Positions 7,812-15,985 of a stretch of 64,000 nucleotides of DNA are shown piece after piece (the first letter of the stretch is position 1; the number at the start of each line of letters is the position of its first letter). Both the position numbers and the translations under genes were made by a program. The notes below the pieces were generated by a model. That model was given only the letters and a program-made list of their open reading frames with translations. It made no database searches and was not told where the DNA came from. The DNA is taken from contig CBDCRZ010000121.1 in NCBI GenBank assembly GCA_965221135.1, positions 930,001-994,000 on the forward strand, written 5' to 3'. Origin of the DNA: Sansalvadorimonas sp965221135 (GTDB lineage Bacteria > Pseudomonadota > Gammaproteobacteria > Pseudomonadales > Endozoicomonadaceae).

Positions 7812-8445
7812 TTAAAGCTCGTCTTTGGTATTAACAGACACGTCTCGCTTAAAATAGACGACAACTTTATAAAGACCTGTACCGGTTTCCCCTGTCGCAA
7901 GGTTTTCCTGCTCAGCGCCAAACAGCGCTGCATCATACCCATCAGAATATTCTCCAGCCTTTTTTCCACTTGCCACCGCTCTCTTCCACCAGCTTGACCT
8001 GCTCTTCTCTACCTTCTCCTGGTTATCCAGAACAGCCACAGACTCTGTAGCCGTTATATTGGTAAGCCCAGGATATCCTGTTGCCAGGATTCAGACTGCA
8101 AATCCGGGTGTATAACAACGAGCATAACGATGTTTGTAACATCGGGAGCATAGAAGACCGGGACTGTATGAACTCTATGTACATCAACCCCGCTACCTGT
8201 TTTGTGATTTTCATAGAGCTGTTTTTGACCGGTTAAGTTCAGGAGAGGGTTGCCTGTGTGACAACCATTTTTGTGAGCAAGATTGATAAGCGCGCCCCCC
8301 CCTTTTGCACCCGCAGTGGTTCCATTGCCTGTGGCACTCGAGAGGGCCACCATGGCTGCGATGGCGGTCATTGATGCGTTCTTCGGGGTGTCGCCGGCAG
8401 CATCTCTGCCACCGGCTGGTATTAGGAACGGGCTGCTGTTATCGG
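7812..8445 (-). pseudogene. Partial, frameshifted duplicate of the 916-residue surface-protein gene
   Basis: Directly after the stop of the 916-residue gene, the minus strand contains a second copy of that gene's early region (PKNAS, AIAAMVALS, GNGT, AGAKGG, NPLLNLTG). The DNA match is 8222-8391 against about 10898-11068. The copy lacks the signal peptide and has no good start; ATG 8371 is only internal. After NPLLNLTG it diverges into an unrelated segment and stops at 8054. The next frame (8064 down to 7812, NITATESVAVLDNQ onward) is open for more than 80 codons, with only a GTG at 8039, so a frameshift near 8056-8100 is likely. It may be a silent cassette or a decaying tandem paralogue. Confidence 0.6.
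8222..8391. repeat. Direct repeat copy A (5' region of the surface-protein gene)
   Basis: About 170 bases closely matching 10898-11068 (about 85-90% by eye), including the AGGAGAGGGTTGC and GATGCGTTCTTCGGGGTGTC blocks. It contains a C8 run at 8295-8302, where the other copy has C6 at 10972-10977. Confidence 0.7.
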
Positions 8446-11196
8446 TTAATCATCATAGGTCTCCTGCAGTATCTCGAACCGATCTTCCTGTGCAGCGGCA
8501 CGTTGTGGTTTCCAGGTTTGGGAGCTCTTACGCCAATGTTGCCATCTTTTTTTGATCGCATTTCTGTGCTTGTACGCGCACCCGCAACCGATGGCGCAAG
8601 CTACTTCACCCCCAATAAAAGTGGTGGCAGCCGCCACTCCCCCGGCAATAGCACCGGCGCTATTACCAGGGGCAGTGGTTGAATGCGGGGTTGTGTTTGA
8701 CTGGGGCGTTGCTGAGGAGCCTGTGCCCGCCGCAGGCATAACAAACCTGTCGGCCACAATGCGCTCCGGGGTAAAGAATGTCAGTTCGGCGTCCCCGCCG
8801 TATTCCGGAACCAGCACCCGCAGGCCGGTGGCCTCACTACTGCCGGGCACTGAGGCTGTTTCCAGGGGATGTAAGTCTAACCGTATCTGCTCATAGCTAC
8901 CGTTGACGGGTTGTTTACTGATGGAGAGTGCATACTGCCCGCCTGCTGTACCAGAAGGCAGTTGCCCAGAACCCTCCCAGCCATCCAGTTCACCTGTGGC
9001 CAGTTCGTAGCGTTCCAGCTGGAGGTCAGAGTCGTTCCGTCGTGCCACGTAGACATAGTGATTGTCTTTATTCACCGCAATGATTTTGTGACCAGGAAAG
9101 GCTGTCATGCCCAGATCAAAGGCCTGCTCTTCGGTGAAGCGGCCGCCTGTGAGCTGGTTCCGGGTCAGCCTGTTCACAGGGGCCGGGCCGGGTCTCTGCT
9201 CCCACATCCAGACCCTCTCGCCGGTGCCATCATCCTGCTCCAGCAGGAATGGGCGCCCGGGCAGGTCGGGATAGGTCTCTATATCAACGCCCCTGTTGTT
9301 CCACACTGACAGGGGGAAGCGCACCAGAGCCACTCCTGTTGGTGCCGTGCTATTTGCAGCGATGCTGTTTGAAGAGCTGTTAGTCGATGAGGTGTTAACA
9401 GATAAAGAAGGCAGTGCGTAGAGGCTGGTCAGGTGGGTTCCGTTTGTCTGCTGGGAGACCGGCAGCCCTCGCAACAGGGTGCGGTTCTCCGGGGTGGTCG
9501 GGGCATGGAGCAGCACCAGGCCATTCACACCAAACGTCTGGTCCAGAGTCAGGGTCGTGCTATTACCTGAGCCATTGCCCTCACGTTGCAGGCGTACAAT
9601 GTGCACCAGACCCTGGTTGTCGCTGCTATTTCTGAAGGGGTAGCGCTGTTCGCTGACAAGATAGACCGCGCCCCCGTTTGTTCCCCCACCGCCAGAAGCC
9701 AGGGTCAGCAGTTGTTCATGGGGGGAGTGGCAGCTGCCGTTTCGCTTCTTGCCCGGCGTGCACAGGGTTCCATGGATGGTGTACCAGTCCTCCCTTTGGG
9801 TGCTGTTCAGAATCCGGAAGTCACCCGCCGTTCCCAGGCATTTGGTGGCAACGGCGTTATAACCGGCCGTATCCACAAAACCATTAACCTGACCGTTGCT
9901 CCTAATCGCACCACATACAGGAATCCCCCCGGCATCACCAGAGTAGAGCCACAATTTGATGTCCGAATCCTGTCCTAACAGTCCAAAGGCGGAGCCATAA
10001 GCACCCTGGGTAGCATTCACTTGCAGGTTAACCGCTGTCTGGCGCAGGGTATGACCCCTTCCTATAACCTCCCCAAAGCCTCCGCCGGCATCCGAAAACG
10101 GCCCGACGCTTTGGACCCTTCCATTGATGCCTTTCTGGGTCAGGCTTGCTCTCCACAAGGCCCGCCCTGCGCCAACGGCTGTATCAGAGCTAGTGCCAGA
10201 GGTCCTCACTGTGGCATTGATTCTGGTCTGGGTAATTGAACCTGTTGGCTGCCCTATTCCCGCGCCTGTATGGGAAAAATCGCCTGAGGAACGGGCGTTA
10301 ATCTCGCACTCCGTTTGGTCCAGAGCAAAACCGACTCCACCAAACCCAGCTCCTCCTCCGACATCTTCATAAGAATCTGAGCCTTCAACTGAAATCTGTT
10401 CTCCACTCATCGATATATGGCTGGCCTTTCCGAAGGCTACCGAGGCCACCGCTCCACTTGTGCCTGTACCCTGAATGGAGACATTAAACAGGTTGACCTG
10501 GATATCTGCACCGCTGACGTCCCCAAATATGCTGGCTCGTCCCGGTTTATTGATATGCAGGTTTTCCAGCCCGAAGCTGCTGCTTTTATATTGGCCGGTG
10601 AAGGGGTTTGAACTATTACATGCTGGGAAGGGGGTAGCGCCCTCTGAAGGAAAACGAATCGTGGCTGTTTGCTGATAGTTCTGGCTGCAGTTCAATGCCG
10701 TGAAATCCTGGGGGCTGCTCAGGGGGATGGGCGCTGTCGGTTTTGCTACCTGACGCCTGGAGCGGGGGTGCGGTTTGGAAGGTGCAGGCTCTCTGCTGTT
10801 TTTGCTCCGATAAGAGGAACTGTTGCGGGGATTCGATGGGTGACTGGAGTCGAGTTTGATGAGTTGTTGAGGGTTCTGCTTTTGTTTATTGGGAGAGTTT
10901 TTACCGGTTAAATTCAGGAGAGGGTTGCTTGTGTGAGAACCATTTTTGTGGACGCTATTGATGGGCGCGTGCCCCCCTTTTGCACCCGCAACGGTTCCAT
11001 TGCCTGTGACATTCGAGAGGGCCACCATAGCTGCGATGGCGCTCCTTGATGCGTTCTTCGGGGTGTCGAAACCGGCGGTACTGACGCCGGTATAGAACCC
11101 GGAACTGATAATTAAACTACATGTGACGCCAATAGGACGCCATGCTTTATAGCACTGTTGTTTATGGCTCCATGGCTTTGATGTTTGTTGTGACAT
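8446..11196 (-). CDS. Large sequon-rich GLUG-like surface protein with a C-terminal membrane anchor
   Basis: This 916-residue protein has an N-terminal hydrophobic export signal (about 21-43) and a Ser/Asn/Pro/basic linker (about 60-150). A GLUG-like beta-helix region follows (FTGQYKSSSFGLENLHI, SIFGDVSGADI, repeated AGxGxG/TLxQ units, about 170-420). Next is a large domain containing VSEQRYPF, and last a transmembrane helix at about 848-873 followed by AYKHR and a 38-residue basic tail. It is dense in N-x-S/T sequons (NVT, NGT, NGS, NLT, NSS). The 23.0-26.6 kb gene has the same architecture. GLUG-type repeats occur in bacterial adhesins, so adhesion or host contact is the best guess. A G7 run lies in the ribosome site. 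Confidence 0.8.
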   Translation of the reverse strand: MSQQTSKPWSHKQQCYKAWRPIGVTCSLIISSGFYTGVSTAGFDTPKNASRSAIAAMVALSNVTGNGTVAGAKGGHAPINSVHKNGSHTSNPLLNLTGKNSPNKQKQNPQQLIKLDSSHPSNPRNSSSYRSKNSREPAPSKPHPRSRRQVAKPTAPIPLSSPQDFTALNCSQNYQQTATIRFPSEGATPFPACNSSNPFTGQYKSSSFGLENLHINKPGRASIFGDVSGADIQVNLFNVSIQGTGTSGAVASVAFGKASHISMSGEQISVEGSDSYEDVGGGAGFGGVGFALDQTECEINARSSGDFSHTGAGIGQPTGSITQTRINATVRTSGTSSDTAVGAGRALWRASLTQKGINGRVQSVGPFSDAGGGFGEVIGRGHTLRQTAVNLQVNATQGAYGSAFGLLGQDSDIKLWLYSGDAGGIPVCGAIRSNGQVNGFVDTAGYNAVATKCLGTAGDFRILNSTQREDWYTIHGTLCTPGKKRNGSCHSPHEQLLTLASGGGGTNGGAVYLVSEQRYPFRNSSDNQGLVHIVRLQREGNGSGNSTTLTLDQTFGVNGLVLLHAPTTPENRTLLRGLPVSQQTNGTHLTSLYALPSLSVNTSSTNSSSNSIAANSTAPTGVALVRFPLSVWNNRGVDIETYPDLPGRPFLLEQDDGTGERVWMWEQRPGPAPVNRLTRNQLTGGRFTEEQAFDLGMTAFPGHKIIAVNKDNHYVYVARRNDSDLQLERYELATGELDGWEGSGQLPSGTAGGQYALSISKQPVNGSYEQIRLDLHPLETASVPGSSEATGLRVLVPEYGGDAELTFFTPERIVADRFVMPAAGTGSSATPQSNTTPHSTTAPGNSAGAIAGGVAAATTFIGGEVACAIGCGCAYKHRNAIKKRWQHWRKSSQTWKPQRAAAQEDRFEILQETYDD
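10898..11068. repeat. Direct repeat copy B (inside the 916-residue gene)
   Basis: The counterpart of 8222-8391, encoding residues about 44-100 of the 916-residue protein. The two copies flank almost the whole coding region, so recombination between them would delete or duplicate the gene body. Confidence 0.7.
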
Positions 11197-11212
11197 TGCC
11201 CCCCCTTTCTCT
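11197..11212 (-). promoter_or_regulatory. Ribosome-binding site built on a G7 run
   Basis: On the minus strand AAAGGGGGGGCA directly precedes the ATG at 11196 (C7 at 11199-11205 on the plus strand). A homopolymer in this position could change translation efficiency when its length changes. Confidence 0.45.
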
Positions 11213-11251
11213 TCTGTGAGCGCACATCAATACATGGGGGGTATAAAGTAG

Positions 11252-11539
11252 TTAAAAAAACCGGAACCGGTTAGCACGCCACTCAGCCGCATCGATCTCC
11301 CCGGCCCCATAGTGCCCGGCCCAGCCATAAAAAAATGGCGCAAACTCGCCCTGTGGCACCTGGCTGTTGAGCCCAATGCATGCACATACAACACAGCCTG
11401 AGATACTGTATCCCACCGGTTCCCCAGTACGAAAACGGCCGCCGAAAAAGTGGAAGCGCCGATCTGGGTAAGGCGAGAGCGGCACCCCTGAACGGCGGTG
11501 AGGGATCCGGCGAATCAGTACATGGTGGACCCATTTCAT
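11252..11539 (-). CDS. Small unknown protein translationally coupled to the ankyrin gene
   Basis: A 95-codon frame whose ATG (11537-11539) overlaps the TGA of the ankyrin gene (11536-11538) in an ATGA arrangement, typical of translational coupling. The protein is rich in Gly, Phe and Arg (FHFFGGRFRTG, APFFYGWAGHYG, AEWRANRFRFF) with three cysteines. No signal peptide and no recognised family. A second frame of similar length overlaps it, but only this one has the coupled start. It may be real or a chance frame; the coupling is the main support. Confidence 0.45.
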   Translation of the reverse strand: MKWVHHVLIRRIPHRRSGVPLSPYPDRRFHFFGGRFRTGEPVGYSISGCVVCACIGLNSQVPQGEFAPFFYGWAGHYGAGEIDAAEWRANRFRFF

Positions 11540-12072
11540 GTTGGGTTGCCTGAATGTGAGGGGGTCGGGGTTGACTTTCCTTTCAGGGCATTCCTCAACA
11601 TCTCCGCAAACTGCGTATGATTAAACATATTGGCCCAGATTAAAGCAGTTCGTTTGTCACCATCACGTGCGCCCACTGTGGCGCCCGCATCTATAAGTAA
11701 CCGGGCTGCTGACACATTATTGTGGATGGCTGTGAAGTGGATGACCGGTACATTCTTGCTGTTTCTCTGGTTGGGGTTTGCGCCCTGCTGAAGAAGGCTG
11801 CTTATCTCATATTCGTTATTCTCTTCTGCGGCCTGAATCAAGCGCTGACCCAGTGTTAATTCGAGAGTCTCTACATCAACCTCCGAATCGGATTCAGTCT
11901 CTGGTGCTGCTGGTAAGAGCCTTTGTGCCGGAGGGAACTCAACAGCCCTGTTTGATGGGAGGACAGTGATAGCATCCAGGGGAATGGATACCGTGGGAAA
12001 AGGCGGTAAATGTGTTCTTTTCGAGGTGTTCATGCTTGCTGGCCTGTTGTGATTATTGCAAACGTTTGACAC
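11536..12072 (-). CDS. Ankyrin-repeat protein
   Basis: The 178-residue protein has a disordered N-terminal half and about three ankyrin repeats from residue 95. They read LIQAAEENNEYEISSLLQQGANPNQRN, then PVIHFTAIHNNVSAARLLIDAGATVGARD, then TALIWANMFNHTQFAEMLRNA, each with helix-turn-helix spacing. Ankyrin repeats mediate protein-protein contacts and are common in host-associated bacteria. There is no signal peptide, so it is either cytoplasmic or exported by a secretion system that needs none. It is followed by a coupled 95-residue frame. The specific role is unknown. Confidence 0.8.
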   Translation of the reverse strand: MSNVCNNHNRPASMNTSKRTHLPPFPTVSIPLDAITVLPSNRAVEFPPAQRLLPAAPETESDSEVDVETLELTLGQRLIQAAEENNEYEISSLLQQGANPNQRNSKNVPVIHFTAIHNNVSAARLLIDAGATVGARDGDKRTALIWANMFNHTQFAEMLRNALKGKSTPTPSHSGNPT

Positions 12073-12665
12073 TGCCGGGCTGTAAATAGTTGTTGTTTAA
12101 ACAGGGTTGTTAACCATGTGTTCCGGCCTGGCGCTCATGAGCCATCCCTTTCAACCACCGGTTCAGCCCTCCCCGTTTGCTGTCGTCACACTGGCTGACA
12201 ATGGTAACTCGTGACCTTGTCACGTCCGCCTCCTCACCAGCAGTGAACTTTCCCCTGAAGAAAAACACGCCCTGACAACACAAAAAACACTCTGAAAACC
12301 CTGGATTACTCCCTTGAAATCAGTAAGGACCGCAGCTATTACAGCTCGATCATCAAGAGTAAGACCACCTGAATTCCGCCATCAAACCCTCTTTTATAAG
12401 ACACAAAGAGCAGAACGGTACGGTCAGAGGGCCGTGGCGGACTGTTCTTTTAATACAGACACCTTATAATTCGCCGTCCGTATTCTCAGACCGCAGCAAG
12501 CTCCCAGACAGTGATGTTATGAGGCTATTCCTGAAAATAATAATCAGAATAACCAACCACACCTGTAAGGAATTAAGTTGTAGCCCATTACTGGTTTCTG
12601 AATAATACGTCCCCCTGAACAGGCTGATGCCTGACAATTTGTAAGCAAGCTATTGCGGGTAAGCT
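12073..12665. other. Intergenic region upstream of the rsx operon
   Basis: This 593-base gap separates the ankyrin gene from rsxA. A short plus-strand frame near 12300-12372 (TLDYSLEISKDRSYYSSII, ending in TGA) looks like the relic of a longer protein but is too short to identify. The TATAAT at 12465-12470 is the best rsx promoter candidate. I see nothing else. Confidence 0.4.
12442..12470 (+). promoter_or_regulatory. Candidate rsx operon promoter
   Basis: TATAAT at 12465-12470 is a perfect -10 box, with only a weak -35 (near TGTTCT, 12443-12448). It lies about 195 bases before rsxA, leaving a long leader. Confidence 0.35.
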
Positions 12666-13259
12666 ATGGAAACCATGACCTCGCTGTCCCTGATTCTGGT
12701 CAGCGCCATACTGGTCAATAATTTTGTACTGGTTCAGTTCCTTGGGCTGTGCCCGTTTATGGGTGTGTCGAACCGGCTGGAAACTGCCGTAGGCATGTCG
12801 CTGGCCACCACCTTTGTACTGACACTGGCCTCGATCTGCAGCTATATCACCTATGAATACATTCTTGTGCCCCTTGGTCTGGAGTTCCTGAAAACACTCT
12901 CCTTTATTCTGGTGATTGCCGTTGTTGTGCAGTTTACCGAGATGGTGGTTCAGAAAACCTCACCCCTGCTTCATCGGGTGCTGGGTGTGTTCCTCCCACT
13001 GATAACCAGTAACTGTGCCGTATTGGGTGTAGCCCTGCTGAACAGTAACCGTTTGAACGCCAGCTTTATTGACTCTGCCATGTATGGCTTTGGTGCTGCA
13101 GCGGGCTTCTCTCTTGTTCTGGTGCTGTTTGCCGCCATGCGTGAACGTATTGCCGCTGCCGATGTGCCTGTACCCTTTCGCGGGGCAGCCATCGGCATGA
13201 TTACCGCCGGACTCATGTCTTTGGCCTTTATGGGCTTTACCGGCCTGGTCAAGTTGTAG
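12666..13259 (+). CDS. rsxA: Rnf/Rsx electron-transport complex subunit A
   Basis: This 197-residue, six-helix membrane protein has the RnfA/NqrE-type sequence ILVNNFVLVQFLGLCPFMGVS near the N-terminus and PLITSNCAVLGVALLN in the middle, where the paired conserved cysteines hold an intramembrane iron-sulfur cluster. The complex moves electrons between NADH and ferredoxin coupled to Na+ or H+ transport; in E. coli it keeps SoxR reduced. Length is normal. It is the first gene of a six-gene operon, 19 bases before rsxB. Confidence 0.96.
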   Translation: METMTSLSLILVSAILVNNFVLVQFLGLCPFMGVSNRLETAVGMSLATTFVLTLASICSYITYEYILVPLGLEFLKTLSFILVIAVVVQFTEMVVQKTSPLLHRVLGVFLPLITSNCAVLGVALLNSNRLNASFIDSAMYGFGAAAGFSLVLVLFAAMRERIAAADVPVPFRGAAIGMITAGLMSLAFMGFTGLVKL

Positions 13260-13278
13260 GGAGCACAGCACAGTCACT

Positions 13279-13878
13279 ATGGATTTATTATCTCTGGAAG
13301 TTGTCGTCTACGCCCTGCTTGCCTTGCTGGCTCTCGCGGTTATTTTTGGCGCCATACTTGGTTTTGCTTCAGAACGCTTCAAAGTCGAAGGCAACCCGAT
13401 TGTTGACCAGATCAACGATCTGCTACCCCAAACCCAGTGTGGCCAGTGCGGTCACCCGGGCTGCAAGCCTTACGCCGAAGGCATTGCCAATGGCGAGCCT
13501 ATCAACAAGTGCCCTCCTGGCGGACAGGCCACCATTAATGATCTGGCTGATCTGCTGGATATGGAACCTGTCGCCCTGAGCGAAGAACACGGTGAAGAGA
13601 AGCCACCTATGGTGGCGGTGATCCGTGAAAACGAATGTATCGGCTGCACAAAATGTATTCAGGCCTGCCCGGTGGATGCCATCCTCGGCGCCGCTAAACA
13701 GATGCATACCGTGATTGCCGATGAATGCACCGGCTGCGACCTCTGCGTAGAGCCCTGCCCGGTGGACTGTATTGATATGGTGCCCATCGCCACCACCACT
13801 AAAAACTGGCAATGGAATCTGCCCAGGAACGAAAGCAGCACTTTGATCGCCACCGACAAGCAGGGGGAACTGGCATGA
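13279..13878 (+). CDS. rsxB: Rnf/Rsx complex subunit B, ferredoxin-like
   Basis: A 199-residue protein with an N-terminal membrane helix (about 5-28). A four-cysteine Fe-S motif follows (CGQCGHPGC, then CPPGG at about residues 53-79). Two CxxCxxCxxxCP ferredoxin motifs come next (CIGCTKCIQACP and CTGCDLCVEPCP). It passes electrons among the Rnf subunits on the cytoplasmic face. Length matches the family. Its TGA overlaps the ATG of rsxC (ATGA at 13875-13878), showing translational coupling. Confidence 0.97.
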   Translation: MDLLSLEVVVYALLALLALAVIFGAILGFASERFKVEGNPIVDQINDLLPQTQCGQCGHPGCKPYAEGIANGEPINKCPPGGQATINDLADLLDMEPVALSEEHGEEKPPMVAVIRENECIGCTKCIQACPVDAILGAAKQMHTVIADECTGCDLCVEPCPVDCIDMVPIATTTKNWQWNLPRNESSTLIATDKQGELA

Positions 13879-15977
13879 GTTCCTCTACAGCTATTCCCAT
13901 GCGTACCATTCATGACTTTCCCGGCGGTGTTCACCCGGAAGAGAATAAACATCAGTCGACGCAAACTGCGATTACCCGGCCACCACTGCCGAATCGTCTG
14001 GTGCTGCCCCTGAACCAACACTCAGGTGCTGCAGCTGACCCTGTCGTAAACGTCGGTGACAAAGTATTGAAAGGCCAGCTGTTGGCCAAGGCCAGTGGTT
14101 TTGTCAGTGCGCCTGTTCATGCACCGACCTCTGGCATCATTACGTCTTTGGAAAACCACCCTGTACCTCACTGGTCCGGGCTGGAAGAGCCGTGTTTTAT
14201 TCTTGAGCCAGACGGCCTCGACCAGTGGTGTGAGCTGACGCCTGTTGCTGACTATCGGAACCATGACCGCGATGAGCTGGTGCAGACCATCTACAACGCC
14301 GGTGTCGTGGGATTAGGCGGCGCTGGTTTCCCGGCCGCAGTGAAGATGTCTTCCCGTCAGGCCAGCAAGATTCACACGCTGATTGTGAACGGTGCCGAGT
14401 GCGAGCCTTACATCACCGCAGACGATATGCTGATGCGGGAAAAAGCCAAAGAGCTGGTCAGTGGCATTCAGATTCTTCGCCATATGCTGGAGCCTGAGCA
14501 GGTTCTGATTGGCATTGAAGATAATAAGCCATCCGCTATTGCCGCTCTGCAGAAAGCCTGCGAAGGCAAAGACGGTATTGAAGTCTGCACTGTGCCGACC
14601 AAATATCCGTCCGGTGACGCACAGCGTTTGATCTGGTTGTTGACCGGCAAAGAAGTCCCCAGCGATGCCCGCTCGGTGGATATCGGTATTCTCTGTTACA
14701 ACGTTGGCACTCTGTTAGCCATTCATGATGCAGTGATTCATGGGCAGCCACTGATCTCCCGTATCACCACCCTCACTGGTGAAGCTCTGGAACGCCCGGG
14801 CAATAGGGAAGTATTAATTGGCACACCGGCTGAGCATCTGCTGGTTCACGCTGGTATTAAAGATGATGCCTTCCACTCGCTGATTCAGGGCGGCCCAATG
14901 ATGGGTCACACGCTGGACACAACAGCCGTTCCGGTGATTAAAACCAGTAACTGCCTGATTGCCGGTACCCGTGAAGAGTTCCCGGAAGTCCCTCAACAGC
15001 AAGCCTGTATTCGTTGTGGTTTGTGTGCCGATGCCTGCCCTGTTGAGCTGCTGCCCCAACAACTCTACTGGTATGCCCGTTCACAGAACCATGACCAGCT
15101 GGAACATCACAACCTGGCTGACTGCATTGAGTGTGGTGCCTGCTCCTATGTCTGCCCCAGCGCGATTCCTCTGGTGCAGTACTATCGCGCCGCCAAAGAT
15201 GAGATTCGTGCGGCCAAAATCAAGAGCGATAAATCAGACCGTTCGCGGGTACGCTTTGAACAGCGTCAGGCCCGCCTGGAAGCTGCGGCTGCCGAGAAGG
15301 AAGCCCGCCGTAAGGCCAACGCTGAGAAGGCTCGTCGCCTGAAAGAAGCTAAAGCTGCAGAAGCGGCCAAGGCACAGACTGAAGGCTCTGACTCTAAAGC
15401 CGAAGCTAAGCCAGTTGAGCTAGACCCGGTTCAGGCAGCTATCGAACGAGCAAAGGCTCGCAAGGCTGCTAAAGCGGCTGGTGAACCTGCGACTGCTTCT
15501 AATAAAGAAACCAAAAAGCCTGCCAAGCCACAACTCTCTGCCAAACAGAAAGAGTTGAAGATTCAGATCTCCATGGCAAAAGCTCAAGCTCGCAAGGGCG
15601 AGCGTGCGCTGGAGCAGATGTCTGATGGCAGCCCTGAAGCCGAAAAGCTGAAGCAGGATATCCAACAACTGCAGGAGCAACAGGCACAACTCCAGAAAGA
15701 GTTTGATGCCCAGCCCACACCAACAGCAGCAGCAGCTCCTACAGCGGATGCACCCATCGAGACTGCACCAGAAAAGCCTGCCAAACCCAAAAAGCCGGTT
15801 CTCAGTGAAGAAGAGAAGAAGCGGAAGATTGAACTGGCCATGCAAAAGGCTGCGGTCAAGAAAGCCGAACGGGCTTTAGCTGCGGTTGAAGAAGGCAGTA
15901 CAGAGTTTGTTGCCTTGCAGCAGGACCTTGAACAGAAACGCCAGACACTGGCAGCAACTGAAAACGCCGGGGGCTGA
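13875..15977 (+). CDS. rsxC: Rnf/Rsx complex subunit C, NADH-binding
   Basis: I place the start at the ATG overlapping the rsxB stop (700 residues, MSSSTAIPMRTIHDF), not at the earlier in-frame ATG at 13812 inside rsxB. The protein has the RnfC N-terminal domain, a NADH/FMN-binding glycine-rich loop GVVGLGGAGFPAAVK (about 141-155), a soluble-ligand-binding beta-grasp region, and two 4Fe-4S motifs (CIRCGLCADACP and CIECGACSYVCP, about 375-430). A long Ala/Lys/Glu-rich tail follows. It ends with two related ~45-residue units (starting KIQISMAKAQARKGERALEQ and KIELAMQKAAVKKAERALAA). Such variable tails are known in gammaproteobacterial RsxC and are probably helical. Confidence 0.96.
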   Translation: MSSSTAIPMRTIHDFPGGVHPEENKHQSTQTAITRPPLPNRLVLPLNQHSGAAADPVVNVGDKVLKGQLLAKASGFVSAPVHAPTSGIITSLENHPVPHWSGLEEPCFILEPDGLDQWCELTPVADYRNHDRDELVQTIYNAGVVGLGGAGFPAAVKMSSRQASKIHTLIVNGAECEPYITADDMLMREKAKELVSGIQILRHMLEPEQVLIGIEDNKPSAIAALQKACEGKDGIEVCTVPTKYPSGDAQRLIWLLTGKEVPSDARSVDIGILCYNVGTLLAIHDAVIHGQPLISRITTLTGEALERPGNREVLIGTPAEHLLVHAGIKDDAFHSLIQGGPMMGHTLDTTAVPVIKTSNCLIAGTREEFPEVPQQQACIRCGLCADACPVELLPQQLYWYARSQNHDQLEHHNLADCIECGACSYVCPSAIPLVQYYRAAKDEIRAAKIKSDKSDRSRVRFEQRQARLEAAAAEKEARRKANAEKARRLKEAKAAEAAKAQTEGSDSKAEAKPVELDPVQAAIERAKARKAAKAAGEPATASNKETKKPAKPQLSAKQKELKIQISMAKAQARKGERALEQMSDGSPEAEKLKQDIQQLQEQQAQLQKEFDAQPTPTAAAAPTADAPIETAPEKPAKPKKPVLSEEEKKRKIELAMQKAAVKKAERALAAVEEGSTEFVALQQDLEQKRQTLAATENAGG

Positions 15978-15985
15978 GAATTTCT

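Noticed and set aside
8283..10911. Several plus-strand frames of 60-130 codons across the 916-residue gene
   Set aside because: They are antisense shadows of a GC-rich coding region with no start signals or recognisable products.
12300..12372. Short transposase-like tail (TLDYSLEISKDRSYY)
   Set aside because: Too short to identify; no inverted repeats or other transposase parts nearby.
13812..13875. Earlier in-frame start for rsxC inside rsxB
   Set aside because: The ATG overlapping the rsxB stop matches the family N-terminus and the ATGA coupling used elsewhere in the operon.
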